From contig DASVAP010000004.1 of assembly GCA_036376275.1 (NCBI GenBank), forward strand, positions 1 through 33,793: 33,793 bases of DNA. Direction: 5' to 3'. Shown piece after piece: positions 1 through 7,437 of the stretch. This DNA comes from JABFRZ01 sp036376275 (GTDB taxonomy: Bacteria > Planctomycetota > UBA1135 > GCA-002686595). Under the pieces are notes generated by a model. That model was not told the DNA's origin, ran no database searches, and worked only from the letters and a program-made list of their open reading frames with translations. A program made the position numbers and the translations under genes. Every line of letters begins with the position of its first letter. The stretch's first letter is position 1.

Positions 1-177
1 GCGCGCTGCCAGTTCGCGCCGGGCTGCTCCCACGATCACGAGCCCGGCTGCGCCCTGTTCGAGGCCGTCGAGCGCGGCGAGCTGGCCCCCACGCGCTACG
101 CCAGCTACCTCGAGATCCTCGACGAGCTCGTGCCCCCGCCCCCGGACGACACGCCGGTCGCGCCACCCGAGGGGTAG
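1..177 (+). CDS. rsgA: Ribosome small-subunit-dependent GTPase A, C-terminal fragment
   Basis: Only the last 58 codons are in the window; the gene begins upstream. The translation starts ARCQFAPGCSHDHEPGCAL and continues with AVERGELAPTRYASYLEIL, ending at a TAG. This matches the C-terminal zinc-binding subdomain of the RsgA/YjeQ family, with spaced Cys/Cys/His/Cys ligands, the EPGCA motif and an RYxSY helix. RsgA is a circularly permuted GTPase that binds the 30S subunit late in its maturation. The GTPase motifs lie outside the window and cannot be checked. The tail after the helix is proline- and acid-rich. Identification rests on this conserved terminal motif alone, but it is distinctive. 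Confidence 0.85.
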   Translation, partial: ARCQFAPGCSHDHEPGCALFEAVERGELAPTRYASYLEILDELVPPPPDDTPVAPPEG

Positions 178-212
178 CGCGAACGGCAAGGACCCTCCTC
201 GCGCCGACTCCC

Positions 213-1286
213 ATGTCCCCGATCCTGCTCGCGCTGCTCCTCGCCACGTCCCGCGGCCCGACCCAGGAGGTCCTGACCCGCGCCGAGCTGGTCGTGCGCG
301 TGCGCGCGGAGGTCGAGCAGCGCGTCGCACGCGACGCCTTCTCCGGTGCCGTGCTGCTGGCGCACGAGGACGAGGTGCTGTGGACGCTGGCCGCCGGCGA
401 GGCCGACAAGGGCCAGCACACGAGGAACGGCCTGGAGACGCGCTTCAACCTGGGCTCGATGAACAAGATGTTCACGAGCGTGGCCGTGGCCCAGCTCGTC
501 GACCAGGGCAAGGTCGGGCTCGACGACCCGATCGTCCGGTGGGTCGACGAGAGCTGGCTGCCGCGCGCGGTGACCGAGCGCGTGACCGTGCGGCACCTGC
601 TCACGCACACCTCGGGCCTCGGGAGCTACTTCAACGACACCTTCATGGCCAGCTCGCGCGCGCTGTTCCGCGCGGTCGACGACTACAAGCCCCTCGTGCG
701 CGGCGAGACGCCGGCCTTCGAGCCCGGCGCGCGCTTCCAGTACAGCAACACCGGCATGCTCCTGCTGGGCGTCGTGATCGAGAAGGCCAGCGGCCAGGAC
801 TACTTCCAGTTCGTGCGCGAGCAGGTGTACGCCCCGTGCGGGATGACGCGCACGGACTGCTACGAGCTCGACCGGCCCGTCGAGGACCTGGCGGTCGGCT
901 ACGAGCGCGACCCGGACAGCCCCTGGGGCTGGCGCAACAACGTCTTCCTGCACGTCCTGCGCGGCGGGCCGGCGGGCGGCGGCTACTCGACCGTGGGCGA
1001 CCTGCACCGCTTCACGCGCGGGCTGCTGGGGGGCAAGCTCGTCTCGCTGACGATGCTCGATCGGCTCTGGACCGACGCGGTCGGGGCCGACTACGGCTTC
1101 GGCTTCGCGGTGACGGACGAGCCACAGAAGATCGTCGGCCACGGCGGCGGCTTCCCCGGCATCAGCGCCAACCTGGACCTGTTCCTGGAGTCGGGCTACG
1201 TCGTCGTCGTGCTCTCGAACTACGGCCGGGCCGCACACGAGCTGTCGCAGGCCCTGCGCGCGCTCGTGCTGCAGGCCGGGGAGTGA
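213..1286 (+). CDS. Secreted serine hydrolase, beta-lactamase/D-Ala-D-Ala carboxypeptidase-like (class C fold)
   Basis: A 357-aa protein with a short hydrophobic N-terminus (SPILLALLLATS) that looks like a signal peptide. The three hallmarks of the serine beta-lactamase/penicillin-binding fold are in order: SxxK at S82-M-N-K85, YxN at Y177-S-N179, and a C-terminal HGGG (in VGHGGGFPG) replacing the KTG/HSG triad. HLLTHTSGLG before YxN is typical of the Beta-lactamase (PF00144) family, which includes esterases, D-aminopeptidases and carboxypeptidases as well as AmpC. The true substrate cannot be told from sequence, and resistance should not be assumed. The ATG at 213 is preceded by CTCCC with no Shine-Dalgarno sequence. 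The gene lies 35 bp after rsgA and is convergent with the next gene. Confidence 0.88.
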   Translation: MSPILLALLLATSRGPTQEVLTRAELVVRVRAEVEQRVARDAFSGAVLLAHEDEVLWTLAAGEADKGQHTRNGLETRFNLGSMNKMFTSVAVAQLVDQGKVGLDDPIVRWVDESWLPRAVTERVTVRHLLTHTSGLGSYFNDTFMASSRALFRAVDDYKPLVRGETPAFEPGARFQYSNTGMLLLGVVIEKASGQDYFQFVREQVYAPCGMTRTDCYELDRPVEDLAVGYERDPDSPWGWRNNVFLHVLRGGPAGGGYSTVGDLHRFTRGLLGGKLVSLTMLDRLWTDAVGADYGFGFAVTDEPQKIVGHGGGFPGISANLDLFLESGYVVVVLSNYGRAAHELSQALRALVLQAGE

Positions 1287-1326
1287 GCGCGGGTCGCGGG
1301 CGCGGCCGCGCTACGGCCACCCGCGC
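1287..1326. terminator. Possible bidirectional terminator hairpin between convergent genes
   Basis: Immediately after the hydrolase stop codon, GCGCGGGT (1287-1294) can pair with ACCCGCGC (1319-1326), enclosing further GC-rich sequence. The minus-strand gene that ends at 1311 has its stop codon inside the structure. There is no T-tract, so this may be only a stabilising hairpin, or chance in such GC-rich DNA. Confidence 0.3.
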
Positions 1327-1775
1327 ACGACGGCGAGCTTGTAGAGCCAGGCCAGGAGCAGCAGGAGGCCGCTCAGGCCGGCCAGGAACCGCCAGCGCAG
1401 GCCGGCGAGCTCGTCGGCCAGGTCGCGACCGCGTCGGTGACCGGCCAGGGCCCAGCCGGCGGCCGCGAGGGACGCCAGGACGAGCAGCGGACCGAGCGGC
1501 TGGGTCCGGAAGGCCGCCGGGACGGCGCCACGCGCGCTCAGCGCGAGCGCCGTGGTCACCCCGCAGCCCGGACAGGGCACGTTCCAGCGCGTCATCGGGG
1601 TGCAGGGCCGGAAGCCGAGCTGCTCGTGCGTGCCCCAGCCGCGCGGATCGGGCTCGAGCGCCCGCCCCAGCCCCAGCAGCACGAGTGGCGCCGCCAGCAA
1701 GGCGACGAGCACCAGCGCGTGCTCGCGCGAGCGGCGCGGCGAGGGGTCGGTCACGCCCTCAGCGTAGCGCCGCAC
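1311..1775 (-). CDS. DUF2752 family membrane protein
   Basis: Up to 154 aa. The signature PCPGCGVTTAL, followed by a helix and QPLGPLLVLASL, is diagnostic of DUF2752, a small integral membrane family of unknown function. Three hydrophobic segments are visible: one near residues 20-40, one after the Cys motif, and one at the C-terminus (FLAGLSGLLLLLAWLYKLAVV). The start is a GTG at 1775. A second in-frame GTG at 1754, just after GAGGGC, is an alternative and would shorten the protein by 7 residues. Downstream on the minus strand are an unknown protein and folC, transcribed before this gene (spacing 15 bp from the 1791-2306 gene), so it may be the last gene of that group. Confidence 0.8.
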   Translation of the reverse strand: MRRYAEGVTDPSPRRSREHALVLVALLAAPLVLLGLGRALEPDPRGWGTHEQLGFRPCTPMTRWNVPCPGCGVTTALALSARGAVPAAFRTQPLGPLLVLASLAAAGWALAGHRRGRDLADELAGLRWRFLAGLSGLLLLLAWLYKLAVVRGWP

Positions 1776-1790
1776 GGGCGCGGGCCGGGC

Positions 1791-2306
1791 TCAGGTCCCC
1801 TCGTTGAAGTCGTAGACGTAGGACAGGCGCGACTTGTTCAGGATCGCGTAGGAGAGGCCCTTGAGCAGCTCCAGGTCGCGGTCGCCCTCGATCTTCATCC
1901 CGCGCACCTCCGGGCTGCGCATCACGAAGAAGCGCCGCGTCGAGCGGTCGTCGATCTCGTAGCTGCGCGGACGCACCTGACCGGCGATCTCGACGTTCAG
2001 GTTGCCGGTGTAGAAGACGCGCACGCGCTGGTAGGAGATTCCGTCCGTGGCCAGCTTGGCCGCGTGGGGGTCGCCGGCGGTCTCGATCAGCTCGTGCGCC
2101 AGCAGGACCTCGTCCAGGTTCACGTGCAGCAGCGGCGTGTGGATGCGGTCGCGGCTGTTCAGGTCGATCAGCGTCGCGTCGCGCACCTTGACGAAGTACT
2201 TGCGGTACTCGTCGAGGAGCTGCGAGAGCCGCGTGTACTTGTTCTCGACCTGACCCTTGATGAGGAAGGCGTCGGTCAGGAGCAGGTCGGAGACGATCGT
2301 CAGCAT
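1791..2306 (-). CDS. Conserved-looking soluble protein of unknown function (171 aa)
   Basis: A 171-aa protein starting MLTIVSDLLLTDAFLIKG. The composition is soluble, with no signal peptide or membrane segment. It alternates predicted strands (RVRVFYTGNLNVEIAG, RRFFVMRSPEV) with charged helices, and ends with a Tyr-rich tail. Codon use and lack of rare residues look like a real gene. I cannot assign a family; a resemblance to small DUF6812-type domains (strand, then RLSxxL, then a short helix and strand) is only an impression. It starts 22 bp downstream of the folC stop on the same strand and is probably co-transcribed with it. The upstream CCCTCCCCCG is not a Shine-Dalgarno sequence. Confidence 0.7.
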   Translation of the reverse strand: MLTIVSDLLLTDAFLIKGQVENKYTRLSQLLDEYRKYFVKVRDATLIDLNSRDRIHTPLLHVNLDEVLLAHELIETAGDPHAAKLATDGISYQRVRVFYTGNLNVEIAGQVRPRSYEIDDRSTRRFFVMRSPEVRGMKIEGDRDLELLKGLSYAILNKSRLSYVYDFNEGT

Positions 2307-2328
2307 CGGGGGAGGGTGCGACGGAGGA

Positions 2329-3573
2329 TCAGGGTCCTGTCCGCGACCGCAGCGCGCCGACCAGGTGCAGGGAGCCCGTGACGAGCACCCAGCGACCGGT
2401 CCCGGCGACGCGCACGGCCTCGTCCAGGGCCGCCGAGGGCTCCGGCACCGCCCGCGCGTCGAGACCGAGCCCGCGGGCCAGGTCCGCGAGCTCGGCCGCG
2501 GCGCGCGAAGGACCTTCGCCGACGGACGAGCAGAGCACCCTATCGACCCGGCCCAGGAGCGCCTTGAGCAGCCCCTGGGCGCTTTTTTCCCGGCCGCAGC
2601 CGAAGACCACGACCGGCGCGGCGGCGAGCTCCGGATCCAGCGCGAGGTCGCGCAGGAGCAGCGCCAGGCTCTCGGGCACGTGCGCGCCGTCGAGGACCAC
2701 GCGCGTCGCCCCGACCCGGCGCCGCTCGGCCCGCCCGGGCAGGCGCGCATCCGCGCGCGGCGCGAGATGCGCCGCCAGGCCCCGGCCCGCGAGGGCCGGC
2801 GCAGCCCCCTCCAGCTCGCCCAGGATCGCCGCGGCCAGGCGCAGGTTGCGGCGCTCGAGCGCGTCCGCGGGCGCGTGCTCGACGCGCGTCAGGGCCGCGC
2901 CGCGCGCGCGCGCGACCTCGGCCACGACCGCGGCCGCCTCGTCGTCCGGCCCCAGGGCCCCCACGACCACGCGCGCGCCGGGCTTCACGATGCCGGCCTT
3001 CTCGCGCGCGATCGCGGCGCGCGTCGGGCCGAGGACGGCGGTGTGCTCGAGGTAGACGTTCGTCACGGCCGCGACGAGGCCGTCGACGACGTTGGTCGAG
3101 TCGAGCCGCCCGCCGAGCCCGCACTCGACCACGGCCACGTCCAGGGACGACTCGGCCATCACGACCAGCGCCGCGGCCGTGAGGCAGTCGAACCAGGTCG
3201 CCTCGCGCGCGCCCGTCCCCTCGGCCACGGCTGCGTCGCGCGCGTCGAGGGCCCGCGCGAGGGCCGCGCCCAGGCGCTCGGGGTCCACCTCCCGCCCGGC
3301 GAGCAGGAGCCGCTCGCTCAGGCGCTCGACGTGCGGCGAGGTGTAGAGCGCGACGCGCAGCCCGGCGGCGCCGAGCGCGCTCGCCACCAGGGCCGCGGTC
3401 GAGCCCTTGCCCTTCGAGCCGGCCACGTGCACGGCGCAGAGGCCCCGCTCGGGCCCGCCTAGGCGCGCGCACAGGTCGCGCATCGGCGCCAGCGAGACCT
3501 CCATGCCCGCGCGCGACCTTTTTTCCCAGTCGACGAGCGACGCGAGACGCTCGAGGGCGTTCCGTAGCCGCAT
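2329..3573 (-). CDS. folC: Folylpolyglutamate synthase / dihydrofolate synthase
   Basis: A 414-aa cytoplasmic ligase of the Mur/FolC superfamily that adds glutamate to dihydropteroate or folates. The ATP-binding loop is at residues 49-58 (HVAGSKGKGS). It is followed by YTSPHVERLSER, the DVAVVECGLGGRLDSTN motif typical of FolC, TNVYLEHTAVLG with its metal-binding His, and REKAGIVKPG with the lysine that is carbamylated in this family. The C-terminal domain shows VLDGAHVPESLALLL and VFGCGREKSAQG. The length is normal. I chose ATG 3573 (MRLRNALERLASL) because it fits the family N-terminus; the open frame runs further upstream but overlaps the divergent gene. Whether it has both DHFS and FPGS activity cannot be decided here. 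Confidence 0.93.
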   Translation of the reverse strand: MRLRNALERLASLVDWEKRSRAGMEVSLAPMRDLCARLGGPERGLCAVHVAGSKGKGSTAALVASALGAAGLRVALYTSPHVERLSERLLLAGREVDPERLGAALARALDARDAAVAEGTGAREATWFDCLTAAALVVMAESSLDVAVVECGLGGRLDSTNVVDGLVAAVTNVYLEHTAVLGPTRAAIAREKAGIVKPGARVVVGALGPDDEAAAVVAEVARARGAALTRVEHAPADALERRNLRLAAAILGELEGAAPALAGRGLAAHLAPRADARLPGRAERRRVGATRVVLDGAHVPESLALLLRDLALDPELAAAPVVVFGCGREKSAQGLLKALLGRVDRVLCSSVGEGPSRAAAELADLARGLGLDARAVPEPSAALDEAVRVAGTGRWVLVTGSLHLVGALRSRTGP

Positions 3574-3586
3574 GGACGGCTCCGGG

Positions 3587-5545
3587 ATGCCATCCTTGAG
3601 GGCGGTGGACACGTCTCCTGCTCTCCGTCGGGTCGCGCCCGGGCGCTGGATCCTAGCCCTGACGGCGCTCCTGTGCGCGCTCGTGATGCTGTCCGCGCCG
3701 GCCGAGGCCCAGAGGAAGGGCGGGAAGAAGAAGGGCGGCGCCGCCGCCGCGGCGGGAAAGGTGCCCCCGCGCAAGGGGAAGGCCGGAAAGGACGGCCCGC
3801 CGGCCAAGGGTGCCGCCGGGGCGAAGGCCCCGGTCGCGCCCACGCCGAAGGTCGGGCTCACGCCCCGGCCGCCGCGCCCGACGGCCTCGCCGAGCGCGCG
3901 CGCGGCACTGTGGGCCAGCGTGGTCGACGGCCTCGGCGCGGCCTACGCGGCGCGCCATCCGGACCGGGCGCTCGAGCACGCGCGCGGCGCGCCCGGGAGC
4001 TTCGCGCTCGGCACGGCCGGCACGCTGGCGGGGATCCGCTGGCGCGACGCACTGCTCGATGCCCTGACCGGCCTGACGCGGCTCGAGGAGAGCGCCGGCG
4101 CCGACACCAGCACGAGCCTGCAGCGGCGACTGGTCGACTGGGTCCAGCTCGAGCTCCTCCTGCTCGACGCCCAGGCGGAGGCCGCGCACTCGCCGACCCG
4201 CTACGTGCAGCGCGCCGCGCGCACCCTGCGCGCCGCCGCCGAGGCCCACTGGCTCAAGCCCGAGCCGCGCCAGCGCGAGCTCGCGGCCCTCGTCGCCGCG
4301 CTCCCCGAGTACCTGCGCGACGCGCGCGTGAGCCTCGTCTCGCCGGCCCCCGAGGAGATCGACTCGGCCCTGCTCGAGCTCGAGGACCTGCGCGAGCTCC
4401 TGGCCGCGCTCGCCCCGACCCTGGCGGGAGCGCGGCCGCCGGCGGGCAAGAGTGCGCGCGACCTGGAGGCCGCGCCGGCCCTGGAGGGCTTCCGGAACTG
4501 GCTGGTGGAGCAGCGCGACGGCGCCGGCGGCGAGCCGCCGCGCCTGGAACCCGCCGAGTGGGAGCGCTGCGTGCGGCTCGCCACCGGCAGGGCCTGGTCG
4601 ACGGGCGAGCTGAAGGCGCGCGCGCTGCGCGAGCTCGCGCGCCTGGACGTGACGCGCCCCGAGCCCCATCGCGAGCGCCCGCGCCGACCGGACCCGCAGG
4701 AGCTGGTCCAGCACGTCGCGGCCGCGGCCGAGCACGCCGTGCGCGTCGGCCTGGCGGCCCACGTCCTGCACGACACGACCGACCCGCGCCTGTTCGAGCT
4801 GCGCGTCGACACGAGCCCGCGCGCGGCCTGGCGCGAGCTCGTGCTGCAACCGGGGCAGGGCGGCCGCTGGCTCGGCACGCTGCTCCTGCCGCACCCCTCC
4901 TGGTCCCCGGCGCGCACGGCGGCGCGCAACGCCGAGCTGCGCCTGGAGCACGCCGCGGCCCTGGGCGTGCGCCACGGCCTGGCGGGCGAGACCTACGGGG
5001 CCCTGCTCGCGCGCGCGGCCAAGGACCTGCCGCCGATGCTGCGCGACGCGCGCCTCGTGCCGGCGGGCCTGGGTCTCTACGCGCTCGACTGGATCGGTCG
5101 CGTGGCGCACGACGCGAACCCGTTCCACGGCGACGAGAGCCTGGAGCGCGCCTTCGCGCGCCAGCGCGGGCGCGAGGCGGCGCGGCTCCTGGCGGCGCTC
5201 GAGCTGCACGGCGAGGGGCTCGCGCGGCGCGAGGCGCGCGTGAACTTCCAGCGCCGCACGGGGGCCGACGAGGACGCCGCCGCGGCCGAGATCCGCGCTG
5301 CCCTGCGTGATCCGCTGCACGGCATCGCCTACCTCGGCCTGCTGGAGCTGCTGGCGCTCGAGGAGCGCGTGGCCGGACACATCGAGCCGCGCCGCGCGCC
5401 GCGCCTGGTCCTGCTCCTGCTCGCGCGCAACGCGGGGCTGCGCCCGGCCGACCTCGTGATCGAGCCCGGGCTCCTCCCCGAAAAGCCCGAGGACGCGCTT
5501 GAATTCTCGGGTCCTGCCAAGAATGAGGCCTCACGGTCTCGATAG
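3587..5545 (+). CDS. Secreted protein resembling a DUF885 peptidase-like fold with degenerate active site
   Basis: A 652-aa protein. After a 15-residue basic lead, a signal peptide (WILALTALLCALVMLSAPAEA) is followed by a segment of about 45 residues of almost only Lys, Gly, Ala and Pro, then a long helical region. The last 200 residues have the layout of DUF885 proteins: a helix carrying the family's HExxPGHHLQ-like site, an EGWALYAE-like segment, and a region of the form LHGEGLxxxxAR...DPLHGIAYLGLLELL. Here the catalytic stretch reads RHGLAGETY (His at residue 463) and the later motif reads AGLGLYALDW, so zinc ligands appear lost. The family link is my own reading and moderate at best. ATG 3572 is also possible but would overlap the divergent folC start. 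Confidence 0.6.
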   Translation: MPSLRAVDTSPALRRVAPGRWILALTALLCALVMLSAPAEAQRKGGKKKGGAAAAAGKVPPRKGKAGKDGPPAKGAAGAKAPVAPTPKVGLTPRPPRPTASPSARAALWASVVDGLGAAYAARHPDRALEHARGAPGSFALGTAGTLAGIRWRDALLDALTGLTRLEESAGADTSTSLQRRLVDWVQLELLLLDAQAEAAHSPTRYVQRAARTLRAAAEAHWLKPEPRQRELAALVAALPEYLRDARVSLVSPAPEEIDSALLELEDLRELLAALAPTLAGARPPAGKSARDLEAAPALEGFRNWLVEQRDGAGGEPPRLEPAEWERCVRLATGRAWSTGELKARALRELARLDVTRPEPHRERPRRPDPQELVQHVAAAAEHAVRVGLAAHVLHDTTDPRLFELRVDTSPRAAWRELVLQPGQGGRWLGTLLLPHPSWSPARTAARNAELRLEHAAALGVRHGLAGETYGALLARAAKDLPPMLRDARLVPAGLGLYALDWIGRVAHDANPFHGDESLERAFARQRGREAARLLAALELHGEGLARREARVNFQRRTGADEDAAAAEIRAALRDPLHGIAYLGLLELLALEERVAGHIEPRRAPRLVLLLLARNAGLRPADLVIEPGLLPEKPEDALEFSGPAKNEASRSR

Positions 5546-5567
5546 TCCCGTCCGCGACAGATCGCCC

Positions 5568-6002
5568 ATGCAGGATCCGAGCCACGAGCTGTGCCACCGC
5601 ATCCGCGTCTTCGTCTACCGCTACGACGAGGGCCAGCCCAGCTACCTGCTCCTGCGCGCGGCCCAGCTCGAGAGCTTCTGGACCCCGATCCACGGCCCGA
5701 TCGGCTTCGGCGAGAAGCTCGAGTCCGCCATCCGGCGCGAGGTGATGGACGACATCGGCCTGGCGCGCCCGAGCCGCCTGATCGACCTCGAGATGCCCAC
5801 GCGCTGGCAGCTCGGCGACGAGCAGACGATCGAGTGGGTCTTCGGCCTGCACGCCCAGCCGCGTCCGGACGACCTGCGCGTCGACCTGCGCCGCTGGGCC
5901 GGCTTCCGCTGGTCGCTCTTCCCGGACGCCTACCCCTCGCTCGAGCTCGAGTACGACCGCGCCGCGCTGATGCGCCTGCACACGCTGCTGCACGCGGCAT
6001 AG
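5568..6002 (+). CDS. Nudix hydrolase (dinucleoside polyphosphate / dihydroneopterin triphosphate type)
   Basis: A 144-aa Nudix-fold protein. The Nudix box runs from G43 to L65 as G-x5-E49-x7-R57-E58-V-M-D61-D62-I-G64-L. The two metal-binding glutamates of the usual REUxEExGU are both aspartates (D61, D62). The small size, FWTPIHGPIG before the box, and EWVFGLHAQP and WAGFRWSLFPDA after it recall the FolB/NudB-like group that cleaves dihydroneopterin triphosphate or ApnA. With folC two genes away, a role in folate synthesis is possible but is inference. The gene begins 22 bp after the preceding stop. The ATG at 5568 follows GCCC, with no Shine-Dalgarno sequence. Confidence 0.85.
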   Translation: MQDPSHELCHRIRVFVYRYDEGQPSYLLLRAAQLESFWTPIHGPIGFGEKLESAIRREVMDDIGLARPSRLIDLEMPTRWQLGDEQTIEWVFGLHAQPRPDDLRVDLRRWAGFRWSLFPDAYPSLELEYDRAALMRLHTLLHAA

Positions 6003-6091
6003 CCGATCTTCGATCGGCCATGGATCGCGCCGTCAGCGTGACCGCACCGGTTCTCCGGGCGGGCTGGCGCCCGCCCGGTGATCCGGTGCGC
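6002..6091 (+). repeat. Family 1 palindromic repeat, copy 1 (3' of the Nudix gene)
   Basis: The element starts on the last base of the Nudix TAG. Hairpin 1 pairs GCCGATC (6002-6008) with GATCGGC (6012-6018) around TTC. A linker containing CGCCGTCAGCGTGACC follows. Hairpin 2 has an outer stem GCACCGG/CCGGTGC (6044-6050, 6083-6089), an internal loop TTCT/TGAT, and an inner stem of 10 bp (6055-6064, 6069-6078) closed by TGGC. Two other copies are at 12786 and 33481. It lies between convergent genes, so a terminator or mRNA 3'-end role is plausible; there is no T-tract. Nothing else is visible up to 6128. Confidence 0.85.
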
Positions 6092-6128
6092 GGACTCCCG
6101 GACTCGCTCCCGGTCGAGAAGAACCAGC

Positions 6129-7400
6129 TCAGCGCCGCTCCAGGCGCTCGCGCCAGTCCGGGAAGAGCTCGTTCAGATCGCGCTTGCGCGTCGCCTCGTC
6201 CCAGCGCAGCTCCGCGGGGAGCACGCTGATCGTGCAGTCCTGGTAGAGGGGCCCAGGGCGGGGTTCCGAGAGCAGGTCGACCATCGCACAGCCCAGGAAC
6301 ACGACTCCTGGCCTGGCGGCGTCCGCCAGGTCCAGGCGCTCGAAGGTGCAGGCCTCGAAGCGCGCCGCCACGGCCCCACCGGCGCGCAGCAGGTTGGCGT
6401 AACCGTTCGGGTTCGTGCCGTACCCGCTCTCGAAGCGGGAGTGCTGGGCCAGGATCGCGCAGGCGCGCGTGTCGAAGGCCAAAGAACCACCGGCGCCGCA
6501 GTCGAACCCGACCACGCGCATGCGCCGGAGGGTGAGCGACGTCGGGCCGCCGCGGATGTCGATCACGCCGCAGTTGGCGGTGTAGACCGTGCAGTCCTCG
6601 AAGGTCAGGCGCTCGAGCGCTCCGCGCGGGCCGAGGTCGTCCATCACGAGCAGGGTCGCGTCCATCCCGGCTCCGCGGACCGTCACGTCCCGCGGGACGG
6701 GATCCCGCGACCGGGCGAAGTCGGCCACGGCGAACACGCCGGCCGGGAAGGCGATCACGGTGCCGTCCACCAGCGGGTCGTCGTCCTCGAGCGCGACTCC
6801 ATTCACCGCGCCTCCGGAGCTCCGGGGCCGGAAGAGGCGCGCGAAGCGCTCCGGATCGCGCGCCACGGCGGCGAGCTCGGGCTCGTTCGTCGGCAGCCCC
6901 TCGAGCCAGGCGACGGCGTCCGCCTGCGCCAGCGCACGCGTCTGCCGGTCGAGCGCCGACTGCTTCTCGGCGGACCTCTTTCCCATCGTCTCCGGCAGCG
7001 CGAGGATCGTGCTCTCGAACTCCGCGAGGAGCGCCGTGACCGAGGTATCGGGCACGGGATCGTCGCGCAGCTCGGCCCAGCCGCGCGCGAAGCCCTGGCG
7101 GGCGTGCTCGCGCAGGGCTTCGGTGATGAGCTCGGCGGACTCGTCGCCTGGCTCGGTGCGAAGGGTCGAGCGAACCTCGGACCTGGCGTCGGACGCAGGC
7201 GTCGAGCCCTCGTCCACCTCCGGCCCGGACGCCGGCGCGAGGCGCGTGCGTAGCGCCGCCTCCTGGGCCCGCTCCTCGGCCACGAGGCGCGCCTGGTCGT
7301 CGGCCGCGCGCGCGGCGCCGGCGCGCCGGAAGAGCAGCAGGCCGGCGCCCAGGAACAGGCCGAAGACGAGCACGAGGCCGATCAGGAGCGGCGGGCGCAT
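6129..7400 (-). CDS. Membrane-anchored protein with right-handed beta-helix-like domain
   Basis: A 423-aa protein. The N-terminus (PPLLIGLVLVFGLFLGAGLLLF) is one membrane helix followed by RR, so it is probably anchored with the rest outside the cytoplasm. A charged Ala/Glu/Arg-rich helical stretch covers roughly residues 30-130. The second half, roughly residues 200-400, has the short repeated strand pattern of parallel beta-helix proteins: FPAGVFAVADF, DVTVRGAGMDATLLVMDD, LERLTFEDCTVY, SLTLRRMRVVGFDC, AARFEACTFERLDL, PGVVFLGCAMVDLL. Such folds occur in polysaccharide lyases and adhesins, but no catalytic residues can be assigned. The start at 7400 is preceded by GAGGGGG about 8 bases upstream, one of the few Shine-Dalgarno-like sequences here. 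The gene is last in a minus-strand run. Confidence 0.75.
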   Translation of the reverse strand: MRPPLLIGLVLVFGLFLGAGLLLFRRAGAARAADDQARLVAEERAQEAALRTRLAPASGPEVDEGSTPASDARSEVRSTLRTEPGDESAELITEALREHARQGFARGWAELRDDPVPDTSVTALLAEFESTILALPETMGKRSAEKQSALDRQTRALAQADAVAWLEGLPTNEPELAAVARDPERFARLFRPRSSGGAVNGVALEDDDPLVDGTVIAFPAGVFAVADFARSRDPVPRDVTVRGAGMDATLLVMDDLGPRGALERLTFEDCTVYTANCGVIDIRGGPTSLTLRRMRVVGFDCGAGGSLAFDTRACAILAQHSRFESGYGTNPNGYANLLRAGGAVAARFEACTFERLDLADAARPGVVFLGCAMVDLLSEPRPGPLYQDCTISVLPAELRWDEATRKRDLNELFPDWRERLERR

Positions 7401-7437
7401 GCGGGATCCCCCTCGCCCGGATTGTACGGCCGCGCCC

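Noticed and set aside
213..1286. Calling the serine hydrolase an antibiotic-resistance beta-lactamase
   Set aside because: Motifs fit the whole PF00144 superfamily, mostly esterases and peptidases; nothing specific to AmpC is visible.
3510..3535. Short T-runs near the folC start as a terminator
   Set aside because: They encode conserved EK-type residues inside folC and no adjacent stable hairpin is present.
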